The notes below the pieces were generated by a model that saw only the letters and a list, made by a program, of their open reading frames with translations, was not told the origin of the DNA and did not search any database. A stretch of DNA of 64,000 bases from Salticus scenicus (taxonomy: Eukaryota; Arthropoda; Arachnida; Araneae; Salticidae): positions 248,001 to 312,000 of the forward strand of contig CAWVNO010002544.1 of the NCBI GenBank assembly GCA_963930645.1. The letters are read 5' to 3'. A program made the position numbers and the translations under genes. Positions 51,525-63,600 of this stretch are shown here, piece by piece. How positions within the stretch are numbered: the first letter of the stretch is position 1; each line of letters starts with the position of its first letter.

Positions 51525-51609
51525 CTGCTGAGCACGACCTTACGGAAAGAGCCGTTTCCCTAATTATATAGGAAATTATGGCGCCCCAGTCAAACTCCCC
51601 GCCTGACGC
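51525..51609 (+). repeat. Representative 85-bp core element
   Basis: This is a clean example of the core, which occurs about 304 times. In order it carries: the junction CTGCTGAGCACGACC; a segment with GGAAA, TTTCC and again GGAAA; an AT-rich stretch TAATTATATAGG; ATTATGGCGCC, containing the palindrome GGCGCC; two C4 runs around AGTCAAACT; and GCCTGACGC. It supplies nearly all the stop codons of the array (TGA in GCTGAGC, TAA in CCCTAATT, TAG in TATATAG, TGA in CCTGAC), so ORFs begin or end here. The ATG of ATTATGGCG starts most of the 72- to 76-codon ORFs. I see no match to a known transposon end, tRNA or 5S rRNA gene. Point variants define core families but its length is nearly fixed, unlike the neighbouring tract. 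Confidence 0.9.
51544..51575 (+). other. Alternating inverted repeats and AT-rich TATA-like stretch in the core
   Basis: GGAAA lies at 51,544-51,548, TTTCC at 51,555-51,559 and GGAAA again at 51,571-51,575. The middle block can pair with the left one (6-nt loop) or the right one (11-nt loop), giving two mutually exclusive 5-bp hairpins in single-stranded DNA or RNA. An overlapping 4-bp option is ACGG/CCGT. The right-hand loop contains TAATTATATA, which resembles a TATA box and is the most AT-rich point of each unit. The hexamer AATTAT occurs twice, 12 bp apart. The arrangement recurs in nearly every core. Some variants shorten the pairing to 4 bp, for example GATTCCC instead of GTTTCCC at 510-520. 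A role in transcription, unwinding or nucleosome phasing is only a possibility. Confidence 0.5.
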
Positions 51610-54447
51610 TGTCTATCGTCTTGCGATGGCTGCTGTCGTCTTGCGATGGATGCTGTCGTCTTGCGATGGTTGCTGTCGTCTTGCGATGGATGCTGTCGTT
51701 TTGCGATGGCTGCTCAGCACGACCTTACGGAAAGAGCCGTTTCCCTAATTATATAGGAAATTATGGCGCCCCAGTCAAACTCCCCGCCTGACGCTGTCTC
51801 TCGTCTTGCGATGGCTGCTGTCGTCTTGCGATGGATGCTGTCGTCTTGCGATGGCTAATGTCGTCTTGCGATGGATGCTGTCGTCTTGCGATGGAAGCTT
51901 TCGTCTTGCGATGGATGCTATCGTCTTGCGATAGCTGCTGAGCACGACCTTACGGAAAGAGCCGCTTCCCTAATTATATAGGCAATTATGGCGTCCCAGT
52001 TAAACTCCCCGCCTGACGCTGTCTCTCGTCTTGCGATGGATGCTGTCGTCTTGCAATGGATGCTGTCGTCTTGCGATGGATGCTGTCGTCTTGCGATGGA
52101 TGCTATCGTTTTGCGATGGCTGCTGAGCACGACCTTACGGAAAGAGCCGTTTCCCTAATTATATAGGCAATTATGGCGCCCCAGTCAAACTCCCCGCCTG
52201 ACGCTGTCTATCGTCTTGCGATGGCTGCTGTCGTCTTGCGATTGCGGCTGTCGTCTTGCGATGGATGCTGTCGTCTTGCGATGGATGCTGTCGTCTTGCG
52301 ATGGATGCTATCGTCTTGCGATGGCTGCTGAGCATGACCTTATGGAAAGAGCCGTTCCCTAATTATATAGGAAATTATGGCGCCCCAGTCAAACTCCTCG
52401 CCTGACGCTGTCTATCGTCTTGCGATGGCTGCTGTCGTCTTGCGATGGCTGCTGTCGTCTTGCGATGGATGCTGTCGTCTTGCGATGGATCCTATCGTCT
52501 TGCGATGGATGCTATCGCCTTGCGATGGCTGCTGAGCACGACCTTACGGAAAGAGCCGTTTCCCTATTTATATAGGAAATTATGGCGCCCCAGTCAAACT
52601 CCCCGCCTGACGCTGTCTATCGTCTAGCGATGGCTGCTGTCTTCTTGCGATGGATGCTGTCGTCTTGCGATGGCTGTTGAGGACTACCTTACGGAAAGAG
52701 CCGTTTCCCTAATTATATAGGCAATTATGGCGCCCCAGTCAAACTCCCCGCCTGACGCTGTCTATCGTCTTGCGATGGCTGCTGTCGTCTTGCGATGGCT
52801 GCTGTCGTCTTGCGATGGCTGCTGTCGTCTTGCGATGGATGCTATCGTCTTGCGATGGCTGCTGAGCACGACCTTACGGAAAGAGCCGTTTCCGTAATTA
52901 TATAGGAAATTATGGCGCCCCAGTCAAACTCCCCGCCTCACGCTGTCTATCGTCTTGCGATGGCTGCTGTCGTCTTGCGATGGATGCTGTCGTCTTGCGA
53001 TGGATGCTGTCGTCTTGCGATGGATGCTGTCGTTTTGCGATGGCTGCTCAGCACGACCTTACGGAAAGAGCCGTTTCCCTAATTATATAGGCAATTATGG
53101 CGCCCCAGTCAAACTCCCCGCCTGACGCTGTCTATCGTCTTGCGATGGCTGCTGTCGTCTTGCGATGGCTGCTGTCGTCTTGCGATGGCTGCTGTCGTCT
53201 TGCGATGGATGCTATCGTCTTGCGATGGCTGCTGAGCACGACCTTACGGAAAGAGCCGTTTCCGTAATTATATAGGAAATTATGGCGCCCCAGTCAAACT
53301 CCCCGCCTGACGCTGTCTATCGTCTTGCGATGGCTGCTGTCGTCTTGCGATGGCTGCTGTCGTCTTGCGATGGATGCTGTCGTCTTGCGATGGATGCTGT
53401 CGTCTTGCGATGGATGCTATCGTTTTGCGATGGCTGCTGAGCACGACCTTACGCAAAGAGCCGTTTCCCTAATTATATAGGCAATTATGGCGCCCCAGTC
53501 AAACTCCCCGCCTGACGCTGTCTATCGTCTTGCGATCGCTGCTGTCGTCTTGCGATGGCTGCTGTCGTCTTGCGATGGCTGCTGTCGTCTTGCGATGGAT
53601 GCTATCGTCTTGCGATGGCTGCTGAGCACGACCTTACGGAAAGAGCCGTTTCCCTAAGTATATAGGAAATTATGGCGCCCCAGTCAAACTCCCCGCCTGA
53701 CGCTGTCTATCGTCTTACGATGGCTGCTGTCGTCTTGCGATGGATGCTGTCGTCTTGCGATGGATGCTGTCGTCTTGCGATGGATGCTGTCGTTTTGCGA
53801 TGGCTGCTCAGCACGACCTTACGGAAAGAGCCGTTTCCCTAATTATATAGGAAATTATGGCGCCCCAGTCAAACTCCCCGCCTGACGCTGTCTATCGTCT
53901 TGCGATGGCTGCTGTCGTCTTGCGATGGATGCTATCGTCTTGCGATGGCTGCTGAGCACGACCTTACGGAAAGAGCCGTTTCCCTAATTATATAGGAAAT
54001 TATGGCGCCCCAGTCAAACTCCCCGCCTGACGCTATCGAATTTCGATGGCTGCTGTCGTATTGCGATGGCTGCTGTCGTCTTGCGATGGATGCTGTCGTC
54101 TTGCGATGGAAGCTTTCGTCTTGCGATGGCTGCTGTCGTCTTGCGATGGATGCTGTCGTCTTGCGAAGGAGGCTATCGTCTTTCGATGGATGCTATCGTC
54201 TTGCGATGGCTGCTGAGCACGACCTTACGGAAAGAGCCGTTTCCCTAATTATATAGGAAATTATGGCGCCCCAGTCAAACTCCCCACCTGACGCTGTCTA
54301 TCGTCTTGCGATGACTGCTGTCGTCTTGCGAAGGCTGCTGTCGTCTTGCGATGGATGCTATCGTCTTGCGATGGATGCTATCGTCTTGCGATGGCTGCTG
54401 AGCACGACCTTACGGAAAGAGCTGTTTCCCTAATTATATAGAAAATT

Positions 54448-57400
54448 ATGGCGCCCCAGTCAAACTCCCCGCCTGACGCTGTCTATCGTCTTGCGATGGC
54501 TGCTGTCGTCTTGCGATGGCTGCTGTCGTCTTGCGATGCCTGCTGTCGTCTTGCGATGGATGCTATCGTCTTGCGATGGCTGCTGAGCACGACCTTACGG
54601 AAAGAGCCGTTTCCCTAATTATATAGGAAATTATGGCGCCCCAGTCAAACTCCCCGCCTGACGCTGTCTATCGTCTTGCGATGGCTGCTGTCGTCTTGCG
54701 ATGGATGCTGTCGTCTTGCGATGGATGCTATCGTCTTGCGATGGATGCTATCGTCTTGCGATGGCTGCTGAGCACGACCTTACGGAAAGATCCGTTTCCC
54801 TAATTATATAGGCAATTATGGCGCCCCAGTCAAACTCCCCGCCTGACGCTGTCTATCGTCTTGCGATGGCTGCTGTCGTCTTGCGATGGATGCTCTCGTC
54901 TTGCGATTGCTGCTGAGCACGACCTTACGGAAAGAGCCGTTTCCCTAATTATATAGAAAATTACGGGGCCCAGGTCAAACTCCCCGCCTGACGCTGTCTA
55001 TCGTCTTGCGATGGTTGCTGTCGTCTTGCGATGGCTGCTGTCGTCTTGCGATGGCTGCTGTCGTCTTGCGATGGATGTTATGGTCTTGCGATGGATACTA
55101 TTGTCTTGCGATGGCTGCTGTCGTCTTGCGATGGCTGCTGTCGTCTTGCGATGGATGCTATCGTCTTGCGATGGCTGCTGAGCACGACCTTACGTAAAGA
55201 GCCGTTTCCCTAATTATATAGGAAATTATGGCGCCCCAGTCAAACTCCCCGCCTGACACTGTCTATCGTCTTGCGATGGCTGCTGTCGTCTTGCGATGGA
55301 TGCTGGCGTCTTGCGATGGATGCTATCGTCTTGCGATGGATGCTATCGTCATGCGATGGCTGCTGAGCACGACCTTACGTAAAGAGCCGTTTCCCTAATT
55401 ATATAGGAAATTATGGCGCCCCAGTCAAACTCCCCGCCTGACACTGTCTATCGTCTTGCGATGGGTGCTGTCGTCTTGCGATGGATGCTATCGTCTTGCG
55501 ATGGATGCTATCGTCTTGCGATGGCTGCTGAGCACGACCTTACGGAAAGAGCTGTTTCCCTAATTATATAGAAAATTATGGCGCCCCAGTCAAACTCCCC
55601 GCCTGACGCTGTCTATCGTCTTGCGATGGCTGCTGTCGTCTTGCGATGGCTGCTGTCGTCTTGCGATGGCTGCTGTCGTCTTGCGATGGATGCTATCGTC
55701 TTGCGATGGCTGCTGAGCACGACCTTACGGAAAGAGCCGTTTAACTAATTATATAGGAAATTATGGCGCCCCAGTCAAACTCCCCGCCTGACGCTGTCTA
55801 TCGTCTTGCGATGGCTGCTGTCGTCTTGCGATGGATGCTGTCGTCTTGCGATGGATGCTATCGTCTTGCGATGGATGCTATCGTCTTGCGATGGCTGCTG
55901 AGCACGACCTTACGGAAAGATCCGTTTCCCTAATTATATAGGCAATTATGGCGCCCCAGTCAAACTCCCCGCCTGACGCTGTCTATCGTCTTGCGATGGC
56001 TGCTGTCGTCTTGCGATGGCTGCTGTCGTCTTGCGATGGATGCTGTCGTCTTGCGATGGATGCTCTCGTCTTGCGATTGCTGCTGAGCACGACCTTACGG
56101 AAAGAGCCGTTTCCCTAATTATATAGAAAATTACGGGGCCCAGGTCAAACTCCCCGCCTGACGCTGTCTATCGTCTTGCGATGGTTGCTGTCGTCTTGCG
56201 ATGGCTGCTGTCGTCTTGCGATGGCTGCTGTCGTCTTGCGATGGATGTTATGGTCTTGCGATGGATACTATTGTCTTGCGATGGATGCTATCGTCTTGCG
56301 ATGGCTGCTGAGCACGACCTTACGTAAAGAGCCGTTTCCCTAATTATATAGGAAATTATGGCGCCCCAGTCAAACTCCCCGCCTGACACTGTCTATCGTC
56401 TTGCGATGGCTGCTGTCGTCTTGCGATGGATGCTGGCGTCTTGCGATGGATGCTATCGTCTTGCGATGGATGCTATCGTCATGCGATGGCTGCTGAGCAC
56501 GACCTTACGTAAAGAGCCGTTTCCCTAATTATATAGGAAATTATGGCGCCCCAGTCAAACTCCCCGCCTGACACTGTCTATCGTCTTGCGATGGCTGCTG
56601 TCGTCTTGCGATGGATGCTATCGTCTTGCGATGGATGCTATCGTCTTGCGATGGCTGCTGAGCACGACCTTACGGAAAGAGCTGTTTCCCTAATTATATA
56701 GAAAATTATGGCGCCCCAGTCAAACTCCCCGCCTGACGCTGTCTATCGTCTTGCGATGGCTGCTGTCGTCTTGCGATGGCTGCTGTCGTCTTGCGATGGC
56801 TGCTGTCGTCTTGCGATGGATGCTATCGTCTTGCGATGGCTGCTGAGCACGACCTTACGGAAAGAGCCGTTTCCCTAATTATATAGGAAATTATGGCGCC
56901 CCAGTCAAACTCCCCGCCTGACGCTGTCTATCGTCTTGCGATGGCTGCTGTCGTCTTGCGATGGATGCTGTCGTCTTGCGATGGATGCTATCGTCTTGCG
57001 ATGGATGCTATCGTCTTGCGATGGCTGCTGAGCACGACCTTACGGAAAGATCCGTTTCCCTAATTATATAGGCAATTATGGCGCCCCAGTCAAACTCCCC
57101 GCCTGACGCTGTCTATCGTCTTGCGATGGCTGCTGTCGTCTTGCGATGGCTGCTGTCGTCTTGCGATGGATGCTGTCGTCTTGCGATGGATGCTCTCGTC
57201 TTGCGATTGCTGCTGAGCACGACCTTACGGAAAGAGCCGTTTCCCTAATTATATAGAAAATTACGGGGCCCAGGTCAAACTCCCCGCCTGACGCTGTCTA
57301 TCGTCTTGCGATGGTTGCTGTCGTCTTGCGATGGCTGCTGTCGTCTTGCGATCGATGTTATGGTCTTGCGATGGATACTATTGTCTTGCGATGGCTGCTG

Positions 57401-57460
57401 TCGTCTTGCGATGGCTGCTGTCGTCTTGCGATGGATGCTATCGTCTTGCGATGGCTGCTG
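54448..57460 (+). repeat. 1,130-bp tandem repeat, about 2.7 copies
   Basis: Core triplets are spaced by exactly 1,130 bp: 54,448/55,578/56,708, 54,633/55,763/56,893 and 54,818/55,948/57,078. Shared markers are GAGCTGTTTCCC, AAAGATCCG, ATTACGGGGCCCAGG, the tract variants GTTATGGTC and GATACTATTG, and CTTACGTAAAG with GACACTGTC (copies 1 and 2). Two 20-mers have moved within copy 1 relative to copy 2: 145 + 265 bp against 185 + 225 bp. The third copy ends near 57,460, where GGAAAGAGCC replaces GTAAAGAGCC. Confidence 0.87.
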
Positions 57461-59769
57461 AGCACGACCTTACGGAAAGAGCCGTTTCCCTAATTATATA
57501 GGAAATTATGGCGCCCCAGTCAAACTCCCCGCCTGACGCTGTCTATCGTCTTGCGATGGCTGCTGTCGTCTTGCGATTGCTGCTGTCGTCTTGCGATGGA
57601 TGCTGTCGTCTTGCGATGGATGCTGTCGTCTTGCGATGGATACTATCGTCTTGCGATGGCTGCTGAGCATGACCTTATGGAAAGAGCCGTTCCCTAATTA
57701 TATAGGAAATTATGGCGCCCCAGTCAAACTCCCCGCCTGACGCTGTCTATCGTCTTGCGATGGCTGCTGTCGTCTTGCGATGGCTGCTGTCGTCTTGCGA
57801 TGGATGCTGTCGTCTTGCGATGGATCCTATCGTCTTGCGATGGATGCTATCGTCTTGCGATGGCTGCTGAGCACGACCTTACGGAAAGAGCCGTTTCCCT
57901 ATTTATATAGGAAATTATGGCGCCCCATTCAAACTCCCCGCCTGACGCTGTCTATCGTCTAGCGATGGCTGCTGTCGTCTTGCGATGGATGCTGTCGTCT
58001 TGCGATGGCTGCTGAGGACGACCTTACGGAAAGAGCCGTTTCCCTAATTATATAGGCAATTATGGCGCCCCAGTCAAACTCCCCGCCTGACGCTGTCTAT
58101 CGTCTTGCGATGGCTGCTGTCGTCTTGCGATGGCTGCTGTCGTCTTGCGATGGCTGCTGTCGTCTTGCGATGGATGCTATCGTCTTGCGATGGCTGCTGA
58201 GCACGACCTTACGGAAAGAGCCGTTTCCCTAATTATATAGGAAATTATGGCGCCCCAGTCAAACTCCCCGCCTGACGCTGTCTATCGTCTTGCGATGGAT
58301 GCTGTCGTCTTGCGATGGATGCTGTCGTTTTGCGATGGCTGCTCAGCACGACCTTACGGAAAGAGCCGTTTCCCTAATTATATAGGAAATTATGGCGCCC
58401 CAGTCAAACTCCCCGCCTGACGCTGTCTATCGTCTTGCGATGGCTGCTGTCGTCTTGCGATGGATGCTATCGTCTTGCGATGGCTGCTGAGCACGACCTT
58501 ACGGAAAGAGCCGTTTCCCTAATTATATAGGAAATTATGGCGCCCCAGTCAATCTCCCCGCCTGACGCTATCGAATTTCGATGGCTGCTGTCGTATTGCG
58601 ATGGCTGCTGTCGTCTTGCGATGGATGCTGTCGTCTTGCGATGGAAGCTTTCGTCTTGCGATGGCTGCTGTCGTCTTGCGATGGCTGCTGTCGTCTTGCG
58701 ATGGATGCTGTCGTCTTGCGAAGGAGGCTATCGTCTTTCGATGGATGCTATCGTCTTGCGATGGCTGCTGAGCACGACCTTACGGAAAGAGCCGTTTCCC
58801 TAATTATATAGGAAATTATGGCGCCCCAGTCAAACTCCCCGCCTGACGCTGTCTATCGTCTTGCGATGACTGCTGTCGTCTTGCGAAGGCTGCTGTCGTC
58901 TTGCGATGGATGCTATCGTCTTGCGATGGATGCTATCGTCTTGCGATGGCTGCTGAGCACGACCTTACGGAAAGAGCTGTTTCCCTAATTATATAGAAAA
59001 TTATGGCGCCCCAGTCAAACTCCCCGCCTGACGCTGTCTATCGTCTTGCGATGGCTGCTGTCGTCTTGCGATGGCTGCTGTCGTCTTGCGATTGATGCTA
59101 TCGTCTTGCGATGGCTGCTGAGCACGACCTTACGGAAAGAGCAGTTTCCCTAATTATATAGGAAATTATGGCGCCCCAGTCAAACTCCCCGCCTGACGCT
59201 GTCTATCGTCTTGCGATGGCTGCTGTCGTCTTGCGATGGATGCTGTCGTCTTGCGATGGATGCTGTCGTCTTGCGATGGATGCTGTCGTTTTGCGATGGC
59301 TGCTGAGCACGACCTTACGGAAAGAGCCGTTTCCCTAATTATATAGGAAATTATGGCGCCCCAGTCAAACTCCCCGCCTGACGCTGTTTATCGTCTTGCG
59401 ATGGCTGCTGTCGTCTTGCGATGGCTGCTGTCGTCTTGCGATGGCTGCTGTCGTCTTGTGATGGATGCTGTCGTCTTGCGATGGATGCAATCGTCTTGCG
59501 ATGAATGCTATCGTCTTGCGATGGCTGCTGAGCACGACCTTACGGAAAGAGCCGTTTCCCTAATTATATAGGAAATTATGGCGCCCCAGTCAAACTCCCC
59601 GCCTGACGCTGTCTATCGTCTTGCGATGGCTGCTGTCGTCTTGCGATTGCGGCTGTCGTCTTGCGATGGATGCTGTCGTCTTGCGATGGATGCTGTCGTC
59701 TTGCGATGGATGCTATCGTCTTGCGATGGCTGCTGAGCATGACCTTATGGAAAGAGCCGTTCCCTAATT

Positions 59770-59810
59770 ATATAGGAAATTATGGGTTCCAGTCAAACTC
59801 CTCGCCTGAC
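59770..59810 (+). other. Rearranged core (ATGGGTTCC)
   Basis: At 59,782 the usual ATGGCGCCCCAG is ATGGGTTCCAG, a 1-bp loss plus changes that destroy the GGCGCC palindrome. The related core 52,377 keeps the normal form, and both share the neighbouring CTCCTCGCC. This is a single-copy private change in the window. Confidence 0.85.
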
Positions 59811-60600
59811 GCTGTCTATCGTCTTGCGATGGCTGCTGTCGTCTTGCGATGGCTGCTGTCGTCTTGCGATGGATGCTGTCGTCTTGCGATGGATCCTATC
59901 GTCTTGCGATGGATGCTATCGTCTTGCGATGGCTGCTGAGCACGACCTTACGGAAAGAGCCGTTTCCCTATTTATATAGGAAATTATGGCGCCCCAGTCA
60001 AACTCCCCGCCTGACGCTGTCTATCGTCTAGCGATGGCTGCTGTCGTCTTGCGATGGATGCTGTCGTCTTGCGATGGCTGCTGAGGACTACCTTACGGAA
60101 AGAGCCGTTTCCCTAATTATATAGGCAATTATGGCGCCCCAGTCAAACTCCCCGCCTGACGCTGTCTATCGTCTTGCGATGGCTGCTGTCGTCTTGCGAT
60201 GGCTGCTGTCGTCTTGCGATGGCTGCTGTCGTCTTGCGATGGATGCTATCGTCTTGCGATGGCTGCTGAGCACGACCTTACGGAAAGAGCCGTTTCCGTA
60301 ATTATATAGGAAATTATGGCGCCCCAGTCAAACTCCCCGCCTCACGCTGTCTACCGTCTTGCGATGGCTGCTGTCGTCTTGCGATGGATGCTGTCGTCTT
60401 GCGATGGATGCTGTCGTCTTGCGATGGATGCTGTCGTTTTGCGATGGCTGCTCAGCACGACCTTACGGAAAGAGCCGTTTCCCTAATTATATAGGAAATT
60501 ATGGCGCCCCAGTCAAACTCCCCGCCTGACGCTGTCTATCGTCTTGCGATGGCTGCTGTCGTCTTGCGATAGCTGCTGTCGTCTTGCGATGGATGCTGTC

Positions 60601-63600
60601 GTCTTGCGATGGCTGCTGTCGTCTTGCGATGGATGCTATCGTCTTGCGATGGCTGCTGTGCACGACCTTACGGAAAGAGCCGTTTCCCTAATTATATAGG
60701 AAATTATGGCTCCCCAGTCAAACTCCCCGCCTGACGCTGTCTATCGTCTTGCGATGGATGCTGGCGTCTTGCGATGGATGCTGTCGTCTTGCGATGGCTG
60801 CTGTCGTCTTGCGATAGCTGCTGTGGTCTTGCGATGGCTGCTGTCGTCTTGCGATGGATGCTATCGTCTTGCGATGGCTGCTGAGCCTGACCTTACGGAA
60901 AGAGCCGTTTCCCGAATTATATGAGAAATTATGGCGCCCCAGTCAAACTCCCCGCCTGACGCAGTCTATCGTCTAGCGATGGCTGCTGTCGTCTTGCGAT
61001 GGCTGCTGTGGTCTTGCGATGGATGCTGTCGTCTTACGATGGATGCTGTCGTCTTGCGATGGCTGCTGAGCACGACCTTACGGAAAGAGCCGTTTCCCTA
61101 ATTATATAGGAAATTATGGCGCTCCAGTCAAACTCCCCGCCTGACGCTGTCTATCGTCTTTCGATGGCTGCTGTTGTCTTGCGATGGCTGCTGTCGTCTT
61201 GCGATGGCTGCTGTCGTCTTGCGATGGCTGCTGTCGTCTTGCGATGGATGCTGTCGTCTTGCGATGGATGCTTTCGTCTTGCGATGGATGCTATCGTCTT
61301 GCGATGGCTGCTGAGCACGACCTTATTGAAAGAGCCGTTTCCCTAATTATATAGGCAATTATGGCGCCCCAGTCAAACTCCCCGCCTGACGCTGTCTATC
61401 GTCTTGCGATGGCTCCTATCGTCTTGCGATGGCTGCTGTCGTCTTGCGATGGCTGCTGTCGTCTTGCGATGGCTGCTGTCGTTTTGCGATGGATGCTGTC
61501 GTCTTGCGATGGATGCTGTCGTCTTGCGATGGATGCCCTCGTCTTGCGATGGCTGCTGAGCACGACCTTACGGAAAGAGCCGTTTCCCTGATTATATAGG
61601 AAATTATGGCGCCCCAGTCAAACCCCTCCTGACGCTGTCTATCGTCTTGCGATGGCTGCTGTCGTCTTGCGATGGCTGCTGTCGTCTTGCGATGGATGCT
61701 GTCGTCTTGCGATGGATCCTATCGTCTTGCGATGGATGCTATCGTCTTGCGATGGCTGCTGAGCACGACCTTATTGAAAGAGCCGTTTCCCTAATTATAT
61801 AGGCAATTATGGCGCCCCAGTCAAACTCCCCGCCTGACGCTGTCTATCGTCTTGCGATGGCTCCTATCGTCTTGCAATGGCTGCTGTCGTCTTGCGATGG
61901 CTGCTGTCGTCTTGCGATGGCTGCTGTCGTTTTGCGATGGATGCTGTCGTCTTGCGATGGATGCTGTCGTCTTGCGATGGATGCCCTCGTCTTGCGATGG
62001 CTGCTGAGCACGACCTTACGGAAAGAGCCGTTTCCCTAATTATATAGGAAATTATGGCGCCCCAGTCAAACTCCCCGCCTGACGCTGTCTAACGTCTTGC
62101 GAAGTCTGCTGTCGTCTTGCGATGGCTGCTGTCGTCTTGCGATGGATGCTGTCGTCTTGCGATGGATGCTGTCGTCTTGCGATGGGTGCTATCGTCTTGC
62201 GATGGCTGCTGAGCACGACCTTACGGAAAGAGCCGTTTCCCTGATTATATAGGAAATTATGGCGCCCCAGTCAAACCCCTCCTGACGCTGTCTATCGTCT
62301 TGCGATGGCTGCTGTAGTCTTGCGATGGCTGCTGTCGTCTTGCGATGGATGCTGTCGTCTTGCGATGTATCCTATCGTCTTGCGATGGATGCTATCGTCT
62401 TGCGATGGCTGCTGAGCACGACCTTACGGAAAGAGCCGTTTCCCTATTTATACAGGAAATTATGGCGCCCCAGTAAAACTCCCCGCCTGACGCTATCGAA
62501 TTTCGATGGCTGCTGTCGTTTTGCGATGGCTGCTGTCGTCTTGCGATGGCTGCTGTCGTCTTGCGATGGCTGCTGTCGTCTTGCGATTGCTGCTGTCGTC
62601 TTGCGATGGATGCTGTCGTCTTGCGATGGATGCTGTCGTCTTGCGATGGGTGCTATCGTCTTGCGATGGCTGCTGAGCACGACCTTACGGAAAGAGCCGT
62701 TTCCCTGATTATATAGGAAATTATTGCGCCCCAGTCAAACTCCCCGCCTGACGCAGTCTATCGTCTAGCGATGGCTGCTGTCGTCTTGCGATGGCTGCTG
62801 TCGTCTTGCAATGGATGCTGTCGTCTTGCGATGGATGCTTTCGTCTTGCGATGGATGCTATCGTCTTGCGATGGCTGCTGAGCACGACCTTACGGAAAGA
62901 GCCGTTTCCCTAATTATATAGGAAATTATGGCGCCCCAGTCAAACTCCCCGCCTGACGCTGTCTATCGTCTTGCGATGGCTGCTGTCGTCTTGCGATGGC
63001 TGCTGTCGTCTTGCGATGGATGCTGTCGTCTTGCGATGGCTGCTGTCGTCTTGCGATGGCTGCTGAGCACGACCTTACGGAAAGAGCCGATTCCCTAATT
63101 ATATAGGAAATTATGGCGCCCCAGTCAAACTCCCCGCCTGACGCTGTCTATCGTCTTGCGATGGCTGTTGTCGTCTTGCGATGGCTGCTGTCGTCTTGCG
63201 ATGGCTGCTGTCGTCTTGCGATGGCTGCTGTCGTCTTGCGATAGATGCTGTCGTCTTGCGATGGATGCTATCGTCTTGCGATGGCTGCTGTCGTCTTGCG
63301 ATGGATGCTATCGTCTTGCGATGGCTGCTGAGCACGACCGTACGGAAAGAGCCGTTTCCCTAATTATATAGGAAATTATGGCGCCCCAGTCAAACTCCCC
63401 GCCTGACGCTATCGAATTTCGATGGCTGCTGTCGTATTGCGATGGCTGCTGTCGTCTTGCGATGGATGCTGTCGTCTTGCGATGGAAGCTTTCGTCTTGC
63501 GATGGCTGCTGTCGTCTTGCGATGGCTGCTGTCGTCTTGCGATGGATGCTGTCGTCTTGCGAAGGAGGCTATCGTCTTTCGATGGATGCTATCGTCTTGC

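Larger units (their letters stand above)
50084..60500 (+). repeat. Dispersed module marked by GAGCATGACC, four copies
   Basis: The unit series beginning at 50,084, 52,173, 57,508 and 59,578 starts with a core whose next neighbour carries GAGCATGACCTTATGG and a 1-bp-short GTTCCC, giving the odd 204-bp spacing each time. In the last three copies it continues with a GATCCTATCG tract, a CCCTATTTATATAGG core, a 145-bp unit with GAGGAC, and three-subrepeat units. Offsets are 5,335 (52,173 to 57,508) and 7,405 (52,173 to 59,578). The interspersed copies are separated by other unit types. Confidence 0.8.
49450..60600 (+). repeat. Diverged interior block with shorter units
   Basis: Cores lie at 49469, 49694, 49899, 50084, 50288, 50493, 50738, 50903, 51148, 51353, 51578, 51763, 51988, 52173, 52377, 52582, 52727, 52912, 53097, 53282, 53487, 53672, 53857, 54002, 54263, 54448, 54633, 54818, 54963, 55228, 55413, 55578, 55763, 55948, 56133, 56358, 56543, 56708, 56893, 57078, 57263, 57508, 57712, 57917, 58062, 58247, 58392, 58537, 58818, 59003, 59168, 59353, 59578, 59782, 59986, 60131, 60316 and 60501. 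Mean spacing is about 194 bp (185 is commonest), against about 220 bp elsewhere. Core variants unique to this block include ACGGGGCCCAGG, GAGCATGACCTTATGG with GTTCCC, GAGGACTACC, CTCAGCACG and TCCGTAATT. Exact long duplications are fewer. Confidence 0.88.

Noticed and set aside
51558..51563. Telomere-like CCCTAA in each core
   Set aside because: It is a single hexamer per unit, never in tandem, and many cores have CCCTGA or CCCGAA instead.
51580..51605. G-quadruplex on the minus strand from the two C4 runs in the core
   Set aside because: Only two runs of four G occur close together; a standard quadruplex needs four runs.
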